From: Desulfovibrionaceae bacterium
GTDB taxonomy: Bacteria > Desulfobacterota > Desulfovibrionia > Desulfovibrionales > Desulfovibrionaceae
NCBI GenBank assembly: GCA_029008115.1
Contig: JAQXJC010000004.1
Location: 28,389-92,388 of the forward strand
Length of the DNA stretch: 64,000 bases
Direction: 5' to 3'
The position numbers were made by a program, and so were the translations under genes. Shown here one piece after another: positions 62,031-64,000 of this stretch. The stretch's first letter is position 1; the number at the start of each line of letters is the position of its first letter. Below the pieces are notes generated by a model. That model worked only from the letters and a program-made list of their open reading frames with translations. It had not been told where the DNA came from and did no database searches.

Positions 62031-62119
62031 TTCAGGTGTCTTGCGCCTGAAATCGTAATGGATGCTTCCATTCCGTCAACAAAAATGAGGTGGCACTATT
62101 CCGTACCACAAATCGGAAT
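62031..62119 (+). promoter_or_regulatory. Cluster of three inverted repeats upstream of the FadL-type gene
   Basis: In the 167-base gap are TTCAGGTG/CGCCTGAA (62031-62038, 62044-62051), AATGGA-TGCT-TCCATT (62057-62072) and ATTCCG-N10-CGGAAT (62098-62119). The first could end priA. The others may be operators or leader structure. A TATATG lies at 62119-62124 but no good -35 is seen. Confidence 0.38.
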
Positions 62120-62167
62120 ATATGTACGCCAAAAATTCAGCATTGTCACGAGGAGGTTGGGGGAGTC

Positions 62168-63448
62168 ATGAAGAAGAACTGGTGTGCGCTGTGCCTGAGC
62201 GCAATACTGCTGCTGGCCGGACAGGGGACGGCCCAGGCCGAAGGCTTTGCCATGAACGAATGGAGTGCGCGCGGGCTGAGCCTGGCCGGCGGCATGGTGG
62301 CGCGTGCGGATGATCCTTCCGCGCTGGCCTACAACGCCGCAGGCATCACGCAGCTGCCGGGCACCCACCTCATGCTGGGCGCGTCCATTGTCTCGCCCTA
62401 TGGCAGTATCGAAGGGACAGACCAGCGTACCGGCGCGCGCACGAGCATGCAGACCAAGGTGCAGAGCTGGACGCCCGCGCACTTCTATCTGACCCATCAG
62501 CTCAATGACAATGTGTGGCTGGGTCTCGGCAGCTTCACGCGCTTTGGTCTGGGCCTTTCCTATGACGGCAGCTGGATGGGCCGCTACGATGTCTACGATC
62601 TGGCGCTCCAGAGCGTCTCCGTGGTGCCCACCGTGGCCTACAAGGTCAACGACTGGCTCTCCCTTTCCGTGGGCGCAGAGCTGATGTATGCTTCGCTGTA
62701 CATGGGGAAAAAGGCGCCTGTAGCTGCTTTTGGGCACTATTTTGGAGACATGGACTCGCAGGTGGAGGCCCACGGCTATGCCGGCGGCTACCAGCTGGGC
62801 GCGCATGTGAAGCTCAACGATCAGTGGTCGCTGGGCCTGGCCTACAAGAGCCAGGTGTCCATGACCATGTATGGCGACATTGACTTCGGTGGCGGAAAGC
62901 TCTACCAGACGGCACTGATGGGAAAGCCCAATCTGAAAAAATCCGATGCGGAAGGCACGGTGGTGATGCCGGACTCGCTGGCCTTTGGCGTTTCCTACAA
63001 GCCGCTGGACAATCTGAGCTTCGAGGTGGGCACCGTCTGGACGCGCTGGTCCACCTATGATCATCTCAACATGACATTTGATGGCCCGTACGGCGAAGAA
63101 AGCAAGAGCCGCAAGGACTTTCAGGACGGCTGGAACTTCAATGCCAGCGTGGAATGGAAGCCCCTCGACTGGTGGGCCCTGCGCGCGGGCGTGTACTATG
63201 AAACGCCCGTCATCAATGAGGACTATGCGGACTTCATGATGCCCACCTACGGCCGCACGGGCCTCACCGCCGGCATGGGCTTCAAGTGGGAAAACTTCAC
63301 GCTGGACCTTGCCTATGCCCACCTGATCATCAATCAGCTGGACTACAGCACCACGCGGAATGGAGGGGTGACGGCCGGTGTGAAAAACGCCAAGTCGGAA
63401 GACTGCGTAGCTAACATCTACTCGCTGTCTCTGGGCTATACGTTCTAG
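62168..63448 (+). CDS. FadL/OmpP1/TodX-family outer-membrane transporter
   Basis: This 426-residue outer-membrane beta-barrel is of the long-chain fatty acid/hydrocarbon transporter family. A signal peptide (hydrophobic LSAILLLAG, cleavage after AQA) is followed by EGFAMNEWSARGLSLAGGMVARADDPSALAYNAAGI, the family N-terminus that plugs the barrel. The barrel then shows alternating Trp/Tyr-rich strands and ends YSLSLGYTF with the C-terminal Phe used by the BAM complex. The substrate is unknown. AGGAGG lies 11 bases before the ATG at 62168. It has its own strong terminator. Confidence 0.92.
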   Translation: MKKNWCALCLSAILLLAGQGTAQAEGFAMNEWSARGLSLAGGMVARADDPSALAYNAAGITQLPGTHLMLGASIVSPYGSIEGTDQRTGARTSMQTKVQSWTPAHFYLTHQLNDNVWLGLGSFTRFGLGLSYDGSWMGRYDVYDLALQSVSVVPTVAYKVNDWLSLSVGAELMYASLYMGKKAPVAAFGHYFGDMDSQVEAHGYAGGYQLGAHVKLNDQWSLGLAYKSQVSMTMYGDIDFGGGKLYQTALMGKPNLKKSDAEGTVVMPDSLAFGVSYKPLDNLSFEVGTVWTRWSTYDHLNMTFDGPYGEESKSRKDFQDGWNFNASVEWKPLDWWALRAGVYYETPVINEDYADFMMPTYGRTGLTAGMGFKWENFTLDLAYAHLIINQLDYSTTRNGGVTAGVKNAKSEDCVANIYSLSLGYTF

Positions 63449-63470
63449 CTTCCGTACAAAACGACGCATC

Positions 63471-63507
63471 AGGGCATGGGCGATCAGCATCGCACATGCC
63501 CTTTTTT
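63471..63507 (+). terminator. Intrinsic terminator of the FadL-type gene
   Basis: GGGCATG-G-GCGAT-CAGC-ATCGC-A-CATGCCC forms a 12-base-pair stem with a symmetrical one-base mismatch and is followed by six T. Confidence 0.92.
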
Positions 63508-64000
63508 GCATTGACGGACAGTCTGCCCGGCATGGCGGCCATACAGCCATGCATGCGCACCTTCCGGAAACGGCGCGCATGCACCCTGCCCCTGCCGCAG
63601 TCGAATGTTCCCGACAGCAATATGCCTGCCTTCCCGGATGGATGCCCGCATCAGCAGGACAGCGGCAACACAGCGCTGCGGGACTCCGGAAGTATGTCCG
63701 CCATGCCGGGAGTCGCGCATTCTGCCGGCAGGCCCCGCATAGACTTGCGCGGCAAAACACCGTAAGAAGATGTCCGTAAGGCCAGCCGTACCCATGCTGT
63801 CCGCCAGCACCTGGTGGACGAACCGGCGAGGGGCCTTCCCGCAGGTGCGCGGCGGCAGGACATGCATGGCACAATCCGCCTCCGCCTGTCCGCAGATGCA
63901 CGGAATGCGCCCGCATGCAGGGCCCTGCCGGACGGCGCCGCCGTTTTTTCCGCACGGGCGCGGGATAGGCGGCGCGTTCCGCATCTTCAACGCTCCGGCG
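63508..64000. other. Gene-free stretch at the right edge
   Basis: About 490 bases contain no frame with convincing codon use, ribosome-binding site or recognisable protein on either strand. No tRNA, known RNA or repeat was seen. It may be the upstream region of a gene beyond the window. Confidence 0.5.

Noticed and set aside
62091..62108. TGGCAC upstream of the FadL-type gene, as a possible sigma54 -24 element.
   Set aside because: The expected -12 GC at the fixed distance is missing (GTA is found), so it does not qualify.
63484..63990. A 168-codon minus-strand frame at the right edge.
   Set aside because: Cys/Gly/Arg-rich sequence without recognisable motifs and no good ribosome-binding site. 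It also runs across the FadL-gene terminator region.

Overview
This window looks like ordinary core chromosome from a high-GC, anaerobic Gram-negative bacterium, most probably a member of the Desulfovibrionaceae. The case rests on four things: the futalosine (mqn) route to menaquinone, a selenocysteine tRNA, a cdaA-cdaR-glmM block downstream of ftsH-folP, and a second-looking dnaA beside ruvAB. The genus is an inference. I see no prophage, insertion sequence, integrase, CRISPR array or rRNA operon. Almost every gene is a housekeeping gene packed into short operons, many with stop/start overlaps.

Layout. 1-9.7 kb: folK (cut by the left edge) diverges from xerD. It is followed by a DHH-CBS-tRNA nucleotidyltransferase fusion, a HIT protein, a LapA-type membrane protein, mutS and a DUF1992 protein, which converge on an Smr-domain gene. 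9.7-14.4 kb (minus strand): an apparent operon GAF protein - mreB - suhB - rimI/tpiA (one uninterrupted frame) - secG, closed by a clear terminator. 14.5-19.1 kb (plus): an unrecognised 571-residue protein, then rsmE, rarA and an acyltransferase. 19.2-26.3 kb (minus): moaA, ruvA, ruvB, a divergent dnaA, ctpA and a fold-III PLP decarboxylase. 26.3-29.7 kb: small unknown genes, miaB and a DUF151 nuclease. 29.9-38.9 kb: a MATE pump and mqnD on the minus strand diverge from mqnE-mqnC-mqnA, a ferredoxin-ASKHA protein and an Rsm22-type methyltransferase.

39-46 kb: a possible small RNA, a small unknown gene and an AlaX-type editing protein, a D-threonine aldolase-like enzyme, then a minus-strand group (SGNH hydrolase, trmJ, DUF456, phenylacetate-CoA ligase family, DUF1786). 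46-50.1 kb: an unknown gene with an exonuclease, pgpA, hslU, a TVP38-type membrane protein and tRNA-Pro(CGG). 50.2-59.6 kb: gamma-glutamyltransferase, selC, then ftsH-folP-cdaA-cdaR-glmM and galU, which links membrane proteolysis, folate, c-di-AMP and envelope precursor synthesis. 59.7-64 kb: priA, a FadL-type outer-membrane protein, and about 490 bases with no supported gene.

I did not find a convincing undescribed multi-gene system. The observations most worth checking are: a DnaA that has lost both box VII arginines; an in-frame RimI-TpiA joint; divergent mqn promoters that share one -35 element; a CRP/FNR-like dyad placed at about -41.5 of the mreB-operon promoter; and a promoter-plus-hairpins locus near 39.1 kb that could be a small RNA. 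Promoter and operator calls are by eye and should be read as candidates.
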